Below, in pieces: positions 1 to 11,093 of a DNA stretch of 64,000 nt. A model generated the notes under the pieces. It did not search any database and was not told where the DNA came from. It was given only the letters and a program-made list of their open reading frames with translations. The stretch's first letter is position 1. Every line of letters starts with the position of its first letter. A program made the translations under genes and the position numbers. The stretch is taken from NCBI RefSeq assembly GCF_965638725.1, contig NC_134953.1:10067001-10131000 (forward strand). The letters run 5' to 3'. This stretch comes from Aptenodytes patagonicus. Taxonomy: Eukaryota; Chordata; Aves; Sphenisciformes; Spheniscidae.

Positions 1-382
1 AATCTGGACATACTTTAAAAAGCTTTCTATAAAACATCATTAATCATACAAGTGCATCTAAACAAGGCGACACACCAGAGAACGCATTCCAGTTACAAAG
101 GGTGACTGAAAATTCAACTGGCAATGTAGTTTCTTCACAGCTTGCTTCCCCAAATACTTTAAAAAAAAAAAAGACACCTGAATTCTACAGGTCTGACAAC
201 ACTGCTTGTTACATAGATCTTTGCTGGAAGAAAGTCCTACATTACAGACAGACTGCTGTTGGTTGATAATCTCTGATGGCAATGTATGAGAATGTATTGC
301 TTCAAAATACACAGCAATTGCCTCACCAGTTAAAATTTGTGCTACAAAAATCCAGACAAGCCTCTTTATAGTTATGGCCTAC
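1..382 (-). other. HELLS: HELLS intron 6, partial
   Basis: This is intronic sequence running off the left edge. I translated both strands for the next HELLS coding block, expected to continue after MSKE, and did not find it. A short A-rich run is the only other feature. Confidence 0.8.
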
Positions 383-447
383 CTCTTTGGACATAATTTC
401 TGAGATGTTGTATGTCCCATCTTCTCTCCCTCTCTTTTTTTTTGCAC
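383..447 (-). CDS. HELLS: HELLS coding exon 6
   Basis: This exon has 65 bases and lies after an intron of only 92 bases (448-539). It encodes AKKKRGRED, then YNISE and MSKE, a conserved HELLS block with a basic nuclear-localisation-like patch. The donor is GTAGGC at 382. The next exon, which should lead towards the ATPase domain, is not present in 1-382. Confidence 0.95.
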
Positions 448-3400
448 CTGTAAGATAGCATTTCAGCTTATACAACATGTCAAACATTAAAGAAAGTAAA
501 AACACCAGTACTGACAAAAGGCAAAGCCTAATACATTACCTGATTTCTCCTCTTTGCCATCAACTGGATTTTGACCCTAGAAAACAAACATAGGAAGAGG
601 TTCATCATCTTATGCATCTCTAACTATCATGACACAGATAAAAAGATGTAATCAAGCCTCAAACCATTGCCTTTGAAAGCTTCTTGAAACACTTACTATT
701 AAACAGTTTTAAAAACTACAGCAAAAAAAGAGTTCCTGCTTATCTTTTTTATTACTTATTCAGCATCTTGGCTGAATAAACAATCATTGCTAAAACAAAA
801 AACCTCCTCAAGACAAATTCAGACCATTTTCTTTAGTATAAATTAGTCAGAAACATCTCCTTAAGATGACTGTCATGGTATGCAATTTTTAAGCACTTTT
901 AAAGAGTCTTATTACTGTTAAAATAAATATGGTATACGAGATAGATCCTGCAAGTCAAATACTGTCTAATCTAACTTATTTAGTTTACCTACCTTTATCA
1001 AAATTGACATTGTAATTTGTCAGACTTTTATTCAGAAAGTTGCATAAAATAGCTAGGTAATCTTACCTTGGCAGATTTTAACATCATCTCTCTCTTTTTT
1101 TCTAACTTCTCTTTCCTCCTCTGTTCCTAAAAAAAAACCACAACAAAAAACCCCACTCACATTTCTTACCTTTCAATAACACCCACAAGAGAACTATCCA
1201 TTATAGAAGTGATAACAGGCATAGATTACATCAGTAATGTAGACTTCTGTGTACTCTGCAGACTTTGTTTTTGCAATCTCACTAAAAGCCTCTATTCTGA
1301 CATAGTTTAAAATGATAAAGCAAAACTTGGACAAGAAAGTGCAACTGCTCTGAGTTGCTTGTCAGTGAATACTTTAAACTCTTAAATACAGTAATTTAGA
1401 AAGACTCCAACAAAAATATTCCCAATTGCAAACTCCTTAAGATCACATCTATTGCAGTAAGGTTTCCATGTATGCAGCTGCCCTTTAACTTCTACGTATT
1501 ACCACTTGTGTTCATTGCGGAACAGAAAGCAATGTAAGTAGCCTGCGATGCCTTTAAGGAAGAAGTGCTTTCATGTTTTGAAGAATTTAAGATTTTCATT
1601 CCATCTACTATTTCTACTTGCTGAAAGCAAAAGGACCCTGGAAAAAGAGATGAGACACCTTGGTATTTATCAGACAGAGCAAGGCTTAGGACTGAAACAT
1701 GCATTCTATCAATGCAGTAACCATGAATTTGAGCTGACAGTTAAACTAGAAAAGTATTTTAGAAAGGAGGTTCCTGCAGTCTGTCAGTGTCACTTTTCTG
1801 AGAACGTCGTTGCCCTAAATCTTTTCCTAAGATTCTCCCTCTCTCTCAAGCATAAACTCTTACAAGCTTGTCCATAAAGGTACAGTTAAGAAAGTCAAGA
1901 TAAAGCTAGATATGAACTCAGCAGTCCATAGATTAAAAAAAAGAAAACACATCAAATCATTTTATGGAAGCTCTTTTTTGGGAAGACCATGGCCTCAGAT
2001 CACTGTAATTTATAAATTTCTTTGAGGGAGGGCTACATTAGCATCCTGAAAACACGCCTCACCCTTCAGTAATTAACACAAATAGGCTGCACAACTTCCT
2101 ACTTGTCAATTCTTTGTATCTTCTATCCTCCCTCCAGGGTTTCTAGCTCCCTTAAACTTTGTTTCTTATTTCAAACATTTATTTTTTCTTCCTAGCACTC
2201 AGGCCAACAGAAGAATTGTAAAGATATCAGTGCCACCTTTACACTGTGATTTTAAATTATAATTCATACTCTTTCCAATCTGATTTATCTATTAATTTTT
2301 AGAACAAATTCTGAATATTATGTGAAGCACCACCTCATTCCTGGGCAGTAGTTCCAGTAGATTTTCATGGTTTTGTTATTGCAATCTTAACAGCACTTTT
2401 ACTTCAGTTCAAACAGCTGGATGGCAAAAAAAAAAGAAAAAAACCCAAACAGACGGCAGCCCATCTTAAGAATCCCCACTGCAGGAAAGAATACACCTAC
2501 CTCCAGTTGCTGCTGTTCCATTTTGGTTAGCAAGAATTTGGAATAGATGTTGCTTTTTTCAAGCAAATGTTGAAGCCTCTTATAGCGCATTTCACTTGAC
2601 TCCCTGTCCCAAGAAGTGCGAGCCTGGCCAACACAAAGAGATGTCAAGTATTCATAGATGCTTCAGAGTTAATGCTTTCAATATAGTGAAGGGTTCTTCC
2701 ACATGATAACTACAGTTGTCTTACACACACACAACCTTTCCCTTCCAGTCATTACACATCTATGATTTGCGAGTGTATGGACTCATATGTACCTACGAAG
2801 TGCTGTAAGATGAAAGTCACTGAAGGTTGCACTCACTTGCGTATGTAAACAGAGCTCTGCAACGCACATGCTTCCAGCGCAGTAGCACAAGGCATTCAAG
2901 GGCTCTTTAAAGGTGTCTCAACTCCAATTTATAGATTTAGAGCAAAAGGAAATTTAAGTTTATTTGCAGCCTGCAAAATTTGGGAGGAAAAAAAAAACAC
3001 CCCACCCTACCTGGCAAAATTCAGCAGTTTCCCAAGTATTAGTTGGGACTCCTCCATGTGCCATTTGCACAAAGGTACATTATGAACAAGATAGTCAGAC
3101 AGCTACAAAACCATCACGCTTAATTTACAGAGGTCAAGTCAATTCGCAGTGTGAAAACAGTAACTTCTGCTTGCTTTGCTTACAAAATCAACACATGCTT
3201 TTAAAAGTAACTTCTGTTGAATTAGTCAAGGCTGTGCATTTAGAAATTTGCAAATTACTCTTTAAAACTCAGATCAAGACTCCCCCAAAAAGTAGAAAAG
3301 CATTCATCCCTCTGCATTCATCTAACATTGCCTGTTAGATTGAGATATCAAACAAGTGAAAAGGTATAAATTAGCATCTCCAAGAGAAAGCTCAGAAAGG

Positions 3401-6400
3401 CAAGATGCAGAGCTTTACAAGATGCTTATCTACGCTATTGCCTTCAGGAGAAACACTGGGGGACGGATGTGCTAAGCTAAGACAGAAAGGGTAGGGAATC
3501 TTCTGAAACTAAATAGAACAGGGAAAAAGAATATTAGCTGAATCATGGGACAAACTGTGTGACACAGAAAAGGGGGAGCACGTTCCTCTCCCCCAGAAAT
3601 CACACCTTTATTTTCCACAAACAGTACTCCACAGACAGTACTCCACATCATTCTTATCAGGTAGCCATCACCATATTCTTTTATGAGAGGAAGCTCTATC
3701 TCAACAAGTTCTTTGGGGGAAGAGATTGCCTTCTCATGACTCTCCATACAGTTTTTATTTGGTTCTGCTCTCCCCTGTCCAGGTTTTTTCCTTCAGATGA
3801 AAAGTACCTGAGCTCAGAAAGATCAACTCTTGATGGCAATGCCAAGAGGGAATATAATTGAAACTAAAATACTTCATTCAGCAAATTGCTATTGCTCACT
3901 TTTTATTGGAGTGAACACAGCATCCTTCCATTAATTGGACAATCTGAAGGACTCTTCCCTTGACCAACTGCAAAAATTTCAAGGGGGGAAAAAAAGAAAA
4001 CTCAAAGATGATGTACAGCAGTGAACTCTTACGATTTCTCCACTTTGTCCTTTGACTCAATCTTCAAGCCTCAAAGTGGTTTTTTTTTTTCCCCTTTTTT
4101 ACTGAAAAGGTCAAAAATTTGCCACTCTTTCATCACTCCACATTCTTATATATTTGCATAGTGGTATTTTGCCATCAGCCCACAGAAAGAACAAGTGACT
4201 CTTCTGTTGAACTGCTGTACAAATCACCTGGCAGGGGCTTTGCTGAAGTGACAAGCATAAAAAACCCAGAAGCTTCAAGAACATCAACTGCCCCCGAGAT
4301 GCCAGTAAGCCTGGGTTTAACGACATCAGCAGTTTCCCTTGATCTGACTGGCCCCAGATTGCACAGAGAAAGCATGATAGAAGCACACAGGACAATGGAG
4401 TGATAGCCTTCCTAGAGGTAAGCTCTGTGGATTCTCAAGAGACAGAGAGAACACAAAAATCCCCAGCCCTATCACATTCTAGCATTGTTACAGAAGTGGT
4501 TGGTTGTGAAAGAAATTAAATTCTAAGTCCTTTTCTCAATACTTCCTGTGCAATGAGATAATTTGCTCTACAGGGGTTTCCTCCTTACCCTCCAAAAGCA
4601 TTGCCTCCAAATTTTTAGTTCCAAGTCTGATCAAGGAATACCTGAAGAGAAGTTCAGACAGGCTCTATCATGACTTACTGTTTGCAAGAAGGAAGATTAT
4701 GAGACTTCTGGGAGAATAAAGTATTATTTTCTAACTACAGTATCACAAAATGCTGCAGCCTAAAAACATACCTTTATAAATCACAACTTTTCTTAGTGAA
4801 AAGAGAAAGAGTAACTAAAATTAGTTCCAGGCCTTAGAAATTGTATTTTTCATGCCCTTAGAATAATGCTTCAATTTTTAAGAAATCAGCCTCCTGTGGG
4901 CTGAATACAAAGCTACGTAATTAACAGAAAAGGAGAAAATGAGAGCACTCAGAAAGACAGAAAAAAACCCCCAAACACTGATTTCTCAAGTATTTTGAGT
5001 AATAGCACTAATTCTTTAAGAATACAACTCCCAAAAGAGCATTTAAGAGTTCTTTCAAGCTTGTATTTCCTTACGCCTGAAATACAATACCTTATATAGC
5101 ATTCTGATACCTTGATAATTTGTATCAGCACAGGTCTAGAAGCATCATGTTTTCACATTCTCTCTCCAAAACAGATTGGTTAATATCAACCAATGCTTAA
5201 TATCAACATTTGAAAACATTCACAGCAAGAGAGAAATGAAATGTAGTAATGATTATATCATTTGTGTTATGGATGCATCATTTCCTTGAAGCAGCCTACG
5301 TTTCCTGCAACATAAGCAAACAGAAGTACACAAACCAAACATCAGCATGATTACAGGTACATTTCTCCTGGCACCAGTGCCAGGTCAAGCAGCTCCTGCT
5401 CCCCTCATCTTAGGGGTTCCTGCACAACTGCGTGCAGGGAAGAGCAGGAGAGCAGACCAGGAAAGCGACCAGCATAAAATCGATCCTTTTTGGCTAGGCT
5501 TTTTAAGCCAGACTACTTGCTTGACGCAGTTCAGTTGCGGCCTTCATATACCACTGCAAAAAGAATGAGCTGCCAGTGACAGCAGCTGCCTAAACTATAC
5601 CTGCTACCAAAAGAAACGCACAACCGGGCTTATTTCTGGAAAGGATAAATGGTATTTATAGAAGTGTCCTGCAGAGCTCTAATCAGGTCGTTTGTTTGAT
5701 GGGGTTTTTTTAATAAAATAAGGAGCAAAAAGAGGAAAAGAAGCGTTATGTACACATACAGAAAACGCAGACAAAAAAATCTTGCCTTTAATATGTCAGA
5801 TAGAAATTCAGAAGAATCTGAACTCACTACCCTTTCTGAAATCAGCTTACTTTAAAGGCACACTATCTTAGACTTCTACGCTCGGAACGACAAAAGTGAA
5901 GAGGTATAATCTTCTCATTGCAAACTTAAATGAGTATAAAATGCAGTAAGCTTCTTGCCGACTGCAAGAGTCCACCGTTAGCCTTCAAAAAAAAAAAAAA
6001 AAAAAAAGCCTCCCGTGGATGATCAAAGGCGCTTGTGAATCACAGCCACCGCCCGGAACTTTAACAGCCTCTCACGTTTGTTTGTTTTGAAGTCAAAGGA
6101 GCTGCACGACACCCGGCCCCGGCCCACAAGCCGCCGCCGAGCGGACTAACGGCGCGGGGGCACGGCGCTCAGACCCACTCAAACCCAACCGCCCTGGGGA
6201 AGGGGGGGGGGCGGGGAGGGACCCCCCCCCTCCGCGGGGCAGCCCCAGCTGCCGTGCGGGGGGCTCGCCGCCCCCGGGCCGCCCCTCACCTTCTCCAGCA
6301 TCTGCCGCTCTTTCTCCAGCCCCGCCGCCTCCAGCTGCTCCTCCTCCCTCAGCATGGCCGGCGTGATCACCGCCGCCTCCGCCTGCTCCCCCATCTCCGC

Positions 6401-6513
6401 TCCCAGCGGTTCTGCAACGAGGGCACGGTTAAGCACGGGGACCCAACCGCCGCCCCCGCCCGCCGGCGCCCCGGGCTCTCACCGCCGCTGCTCGCCGTGT
6501 TCTGGGCCGGCAT
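383..6513 (-). CDS. HELLS: HELLS (lymphoid-specific helicase, LSH/SMARCA6), N-terminal part, 6 coding exons
   Basis: The coding sequence joins, in transcript order, 6513-6483, 6411-6290, 2623-2501, 1126-1067, 576-540 and 447-383. All junctions are GT-AG and phase-consistent, giving the first 146 residues. HELLS is a nuclear SNF2-family ATPase that remodels nucleosomes with CDCA7 and supports DNA methylation of repeats and heterochromatin. Recognition rests on blocks matching vertebrate HELLS as I know it: VITPAML followed by [11 protein letters not shown] (exon 2), [19 protein letters not shown] (exon 3) and RGRED plus YNISE (exon 6). The predicted product is a Glu/Lys/Arg-rich coiled-coil N-terminus (about residues 30-115) followed by a basic KKKRGR patch (127-132) that could be a nuclear localisation signal. 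The ATPase lobes are encoded beyond the left edge. The start at 6513 is the first in-frame ATG and has a purine at -3. No lesion is seen, so this is an intact gene cut by the window. Confidence 0.96.
540..576 (-). CDS. HELLS: HELLS coding exon 5 (37 nt)
   Basis: This small exon encodes [12 protein letters not shown] plus one base of the next codon. The acceptor is TTTTCTAG and the donor GTAATG. It is short and variable, but its phase (0 in, 1 out) joins exons 4 and 6 exactly, and its length and character match the human segment between them. Confidence 0.85.
577..1066 (-). other. HELLS: HELLS intron 4
   Basis: This is AT-rich intronic sequence of about 490 bases between coding exons 4 and 5. 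I see no coding block or recognisable repeat in it. Confidence 0.8.
1067..1126 (-). CDS. HELLS: HELLS coding exon 4
   Basis: This exon has 60 bases (20 codons, phase 0 to 0), lying between a TTTAG acceptor and a GTAAGA donor. It encodes [20 protein letters not shown], a highly charged Lys/Arg/Glu stretch. The position and character agree with the equivalent HELLS segment, which is variable among species. Confidence 0.92.
1127..2500 (-). other. HELLS: HELLS intron 3
   Basis: This is AT-rich intronic sequence of about 1.4 kb. The open stretches at 1492-1877 occur on both strands over the same bases and match nothing I know. I treat them as chance. Confidence 0.8.
2501..2623 (-). CDS. HELLS: HELLS coding exon 3
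   Basis: This exon has 123 bases (41 codons, phase 0 to 0), with a CAG acceptor and a GTAGGT donor. It encodes SWDRES followed by [19 protein letters not shown] and MEQQQLE. It is the strongest match to HELLS in the window and is the core of the N-terminal helical segment. Confidence 0.97.
3621..3646. repeat. 14-base-period tandem duplication in HELLS intron 2
   Basis: The 12-base word ACAGTACTCCAC occurs twice, at 3621-3632 and 3635-3646. This is a small local duplication with no obvious function. Confidence 0.85.
5987..6007. repeat. A21 homopolymer
   Basis: This is an uninterrupted run of 21 A on the plus strand (poly-T in the HELLS transcript), just upstream of the CpG island edge. It could be a retroposition tail remnant, but I see no attached element. 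Confidence 0.9.
6290..6411 (-). CDS. HELLS: HELLS coding exon 2
   Basis: This exon has 122 bases and follows a TTGCAG acceptor in a very short intron of 71 bases (6412-6482). It encodes the most recognisable N-terminal block, [19 protein letters not shown], ending MLEK at a GTGAGG donor in phase 0. The Glu-rich sequence is predicted to start the coiled coil. Confidence 0.96.
6483..6513 (-). CDS. HELLS: HELLS coding exon 1
   Basis: This exon has 31 coding bases encoding [10 protein letters not shown] and the first base of codon 11. The donor is GTGAGAG just below 6483. The frame stays open upstream to about 6627 but contains no further ATG, so 6513 is the start. The MPA beginning agrees with HELLS from other vertebrates as I recall it. 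Intron phase is 1. Confidence 0.9.
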
Positions 6514-6643
6514 GGCCGCCCGCCGGGGCCGTTGGGCACGAGGCGGTGCGGTGCGGCACGCGCAGCCGCCACCGCCGCCCTGGCGCGCGCCCCGCCGAAC
6601 TCCCGCGCTCGCTGCCTCACCGCGCAACCGCCCGCCCGCCCGC

Positions 6644-6652
6644 CTCGCGAGA
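6644..6652. promoter_or_regulatory. CGCG-core element, near-match to TCTCGCGAGA (BANP/Kaiso-type)
   Basis: CTCGCGAGA matches nine of ten bases of the palindrome TCTCGCGAGA, known in CpG-island promoters and bound by BANP. It sits about 130 bases upstream of the HELLS start codon. A second near-copy lies at 6697-6705. Function here is inferred from the motif and position. Confidence 0.5.
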
Positions 6653-6696
6653 CCAAAAACCGCGCGCTGCCCAAGCCGCGCGAGAGGCGGCGGCGC

Positions 6697-6705
6697 TCTC
6701 GCGAG
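6697..6705. promoter_or_regulatory. second CGCG-core element upstream of HELLS
   Basis: TCTCGCGAG matches nine of ten bases of the TCTCGCGAGA palindrome. It lies about 45 bases from the copy at 6644-6652, and each copy lacks a different terminal base. Paired sites in a housekeeping promoter are consistent with BANP- or ZBTB33-type control of HELLS, but I cannot test binding. Confidence 0.5.
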
Positions 6706-8882
6706 GGCGCTCGCCCCGCCCCGCCCCGCCCCCCCTCGGGCTCGCCCGCAGGCCGCCTTGGCTCCTGGCAGGCGGCGCGCGCGGCCGGGCGTCGTTCCGC
6801 TCCCCGTTCCGCTCCCCTGCCCGCCGCGCCGCCGTTGCCCCGGGCAGCTCCTCGGGCCCGCCCCTGCTCGCCGTCGGGCCCCGGTGCTGAAGAGCTCTTG
6901 GGCCTTCCTGTCGGGCGTGGGGGCTCCACACGCTGCAGCGAGCTCTGGGCCTGCGGGGCCTCGGCCGTGCTGAGGGTGACGCTTCAGTTAACCCCTGCTT
7001 CTGGCCCTGTGGTGCGCAGCCCTCCCCGAAAGAGCCGCCGCAGGCCCGTACCGTCAGCAGCCGCCGGCCAGGCACAGCGTAATGGAGCTGCCTGGGCTTC
7101 ATCGTCCTGCTTCCCTTTGCCAGCAGTTAGTGGCACCGGTACACGTCTCTGGATCTCCAGAGAGACAGTATGGACATGGCAAGGGCTGACTATCGCCGTT
7201 AGTGCGCGGCCCTCAATGTTTAATTGAACGCTTCTGATTTGTGCCACAAGAGGGCAGAGGAACGCTTAAAACCCGAATGAGAGCTGTACTCTCAACCGAT
7301 GGAAAGCCCTCTTTCCCAAAACATAAGTCCACATTAAAGTAAATATTTGTAGTGTTCAGAACACGAACACTTCAGCTTCACCTAAATAACACAAGCTGTC
7401 AAAATAACTTTGGGCTTATCGCCTCAGATCCACAGAAAAATGCTATGCCAGTAATTTCTCGCACCTGTCAAACAGATTGCCATTTTAAACTCGTTCCACA
7501 CACATGGGGACCAGAGCTCCTGGTTCTAAAAAGAGTCCTGGAAAGGGAGAGGAAAGAAGAAGCAGAAGAACAAACAAGTCTAGTAATAACTGAGGTGGAT
7601 GGCATTCTTCTCATTCCCGAAGCCTTAGAGGCTGATTCTGGATGCTGTAATGTGGGTTATGGAAAAGCGATTCTGTTTTGCAAGGCATAGTTTGGAGGCT
7701 AACTCGAGATGGTTCTGCATCGATGTGAGGGAACGTTAGCAGGGAGGAATGTTATTAACCCCCTAATAAAGTTATTTTATTGGCACTGTGGCAATTGAAT
7801 GCAGCCTTTTTCAAGCTTCCGTTTCACTTGCAATTACTGTCAAGGCATCACAGTGAATAAACAAAGAAAACCTTTATTTTCTAAGGCACCTTTCATTCTG
7901 TGAGACCTAAAGTGCTTTCCAAACTATATCATTAGAGTAGAATAATCACCTAGATGATAACTGAAATGCATCCAAGGTGGAATATGATGGTGGCTTAAGT
8001 GGCTCCCAACACCAGTTGCAGGCGGGAAGCAGGGATGAAGAACTTCAGCAGCACTCAGGAAAATGAAATTGCAAAGATTTTGGCTGGGATAGAAATGTTA
8101 ACATCTCTGCCTCTTTTAAAAAACACCGTAAGATCTGTCCTGCCCAGAAATTGTAAGGAGCACAATTTATATCTCTTATCCAAAGAAAATAATAAAATAC
8201 GTAATAGAATACAAATGTTCCATCTCACTCCTGTATCCATACACGTTATTTTACAGTATCATTAACACCATTTTTAGAATTGTGAAACAGTGAGACATAT
8301 ACCACCTTACCTCGGATTATCACTTAAATCAGACAATTTTGTTTCAGCCATTTCCTGCTCCGTGCAACACCTTGTCTGTAAACTGTTAGGGGTAGGAGGG
8401 GGTTTGCTGGTGGGTAGTGGAGTTGTGGCTCCCTGTGGATGGCTCAGCATCACGATTGCCATTCATTTTTGCAGGGAGAGACTGTGCTGTTGTGTAGCAG
8501 TCCTCACCCTCCTTCCCACTGCCGCCGCCGTGGCTGCATCCACCCCTGGCCCAGGATCCCCTGCAACAGGAGAGCGGCTCTGTTAGCTTCTAGGGGAGTA
8601 TTTGCCTTTGTGTGCAGGGTGTTTCTGTGTTCAACTAGTCATAATTTAGGGCTGGAATATTATTTTCCCTGTTTATTGGTAAAAGTCATCAGAAATAAAT
8701 GACAGAATTAATTAGCCATCTCTTTGGTGGCATTCAGATATCCAATATCCACAAAACTTGATGCAGTGAAAGGCTTTGTAAAACATGCCTTTTAAAAAAC
8801 TATTCCAGGTAAATGCTACCAGATCAGTCAGTTGTGGCTGGAGCCTGTTGGACACATACCATGGTCTGTTTTTAACATCCCA

Positions 8883-8900
8883 CAGACAGACAGACAGACA
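8883..8900. repeat. (CAGA)n short tandem repeat
   Basis: About four and a half copies of a CAGA tetranucleotide lie in tandem. It is a short simple repeat in intergenic sequence. Confidence 0.85.
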
Positions 8901-11053
8901 CTTAGAAGGGGAGTGTGCAAAAGATTCATGTCCAGTCTTGCAGACAAGGGCACTTATCCTGGCTTAGCACACGTGAGTAAGGCGATGCCGACAAACATCC
9001 TCCTCCAGATCCAGCTATTACTGTGGAATGAGTAAGTGCTGCTTGTCACTGCTCCTCTCCAACTGCTCTCAAGACTGAGACTTCAGTATTTATATTAATA
9101 GTCTGAGGTAACGAGGGGAATAAGGCAGTGTTTATGTAAATTGTTCATGGGGTAGATTCTTAGGGGTTGGAAACAGGGCTGTTTCCACCAGCAAAGGATG
9201 TTAAACGGGCAGAGCTGGTTACACCTTCCGTAAGTGTAGCGGGATCCGGAAAATGATGTGTCTCCATGGCATAAATCTCCACTCACTGCTTAGTCCAAGC
9301 AAAGGAGTTGTAACATGTAACTTCTATCCAGAAGCAATTTCTTTTACCTCAGTAGTCAGCAACTTGTTACTGCAGTGCAGAAAGTCACCGGTCCGTCACC
9401 TTTTGTTTCAGAAGATGAAAGTCCCTCATAGCACACCTGGACACTTACACAGTATAATGCGAGGTGCGGAGAAAGATGAACCTAGTGGCACAGAGGGGGC
9501 TGGGGGAAATTGCAGTGCAAGAGAGCAGATAAGAGTTAGAAAAATGCGGATAGTAAACAAAGATGGTTCTGTTCTGAGGTTGGCCAAGTGGCTGCTGCTA
9601 AGTCACAGTAACCCTGGGTTGTCACCTTTGAGATTTACTTGTCACTCTGGTATGCAATACAAGAATGCGTGTCGTTTCATCATGCTCCTTGCCTGCACAG
9701 GTTGCCTAACTAAGTTACTACAAACTGTAAAAGTGGTTCCTTGTACTAATTGCCCTGTCTGCTGAATGACCAAAGAGGAAGCTGGGACTTCGAAATAAGA
9801 TGGTTCTCCCTAGATGAGAAAAGTGAGACATACAGATTCAGGCTATTCGGCCCTTGTCTTACTCGTTCCCAATGTATGTACAAGGCTTTCCTATTCCTAA
9901 GCAAATGAGAAAGTCTCCAAAGCACTGTGGCAGATAGCAGTGGCATCCCTGAAGTTTGCATACTGATCTTCAAATTTAAATTTCGTTTTTTCTTTTTTCC
10001 CTTTTTTTTTGCTTAAGAATCAATGACTGCTAAAACGCAGCAGTAACAGCCACGTACACCCTGGTTGCTCTTCCTGACAGTAGCAACCCATACTTGCTAT
10101 GGCTAAAAGAAATACAGCAGCAGGATCCCCTCCTTCATCTACAAGCACAATCTGCAGGTGGTCAGAAATTTCAGAGATCATCAAGATCAGTGGATTGGCA
10201 AGTTTAACTAAATCTCCTGTAACTTAGAGTTAAACATCCAGCTGGGAGATGCGTAGGAAAAAAAGCACTGAAGGGATCGGGGGTCTCAGCAGGTAACCAG
10301 CATGCTATATATACAATAACGCTAGATGGCTGCACAGTCTCCAAGAAACTGCTGTTGCCTTCAATTTTAATTATGTAGCTTGTGGGCCTGAAATATATAA
10401 GGTAAGATGTGTTGATCAGTGAAGTAGGAACATGTTTGTGTGCCAGCCCCCCTGTGTTGGTAAGCAATCAAGTTCTCCTCTGACCTGGCAGTCAGAGCTG
10501 CAGGGTACTAGGAATGGCATTTGCTGACGGCTGGACTGAAACATCCCACCAAATAACGAGAATATCATGCTACAGTGATGCAGCCTTCCTCCAGATTTGC
10601 TATGTCTCCGTCAGCAGGAGCTGAACCACATGTGAAGCAGCTCCTGAGACACCCATTTCCAACCTGGCCTTTTGAGTAACCTGAAATCCCAGTAACTGCC
10701 AAGAAAAGGGTGGGGTGTGCAGAGGGTGGCAGAAACCTCTATGGCCATCCAGCTTTAATCAGCTGTATTTGTTTGTTTACAAAGACATCTAAATAACACC
10801 ACCCACCATTCTGTATATCAACATCCCAAGGTTTTTTGGCATACAGCTCTCAGTTTTCTAGCTCCTGCTGCAGCATGCAGCCCAGAAAAGACAGAGCAGG
10901 ATTAAGGTTGTCAGGGAAAAGGATTGATAGCGTGATGTTACACTTCAGCAGGTAAGCAGTTCTCTTGAAGGCCAGGATCCTTCCTTAAAAAGCTGCTGCA
11001 AAAGTGACAAAAAAAATCAACACGTTAGTCTGACACTTACAGTGAGCTCTTAG

Positions 11054-11093
11054 CCTGGTGTTTGAATACACACCCTGGCGTTTGAATACACAG
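11054..11093. repeat. 20-base tandem duplication
   Basis: Two adjacent 20-base units share the core TTTGAATACACA and differ by only two bases, at the seventh and the last position. It reads as a recent local duplication in non-coding sequence. Confidence 0.9.

Larger units (their letters stand above)
2624..6289 (-). other. HELLS: HELLS intron 2
   Basis: This is a first large intron of about 3.7 kb, AT-rich until it meets the CpG island near 6.05 kb. It holds a 14-base-period duplication at 3621-3646 and a 21-base A run at 5987-6007. No coding block is recognised. Confidence 0.8.
6050..7130. promoter_or_regulatory. HELLS: CpG island promoter of HELLS
   Basis: This stretch of about 1.1 kb is very GC-rich and dense in CpG, sharply set off from AT-rich flanks. 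It contains HELLS coding exons 1-2 and the presumed transcription start upstream of 6513. No TATA box is seen near the start codon, as expected for a dispersed CpG-island promoter. Large open frames here on both strands (for example 6254-6973 and 6532-7227) are a by-product of GC richness and are not supported as genes. Confidence 0.85.

Noticed and set aside
6254..7227. Several 160-240 codon frames in the HELLS CpG island.
   Set aside because: They are Arg/Pro/Ala-rich translations of CpG-island DNA on both strands, and part of the region is HELLS exons 1-2 on the minus strand.
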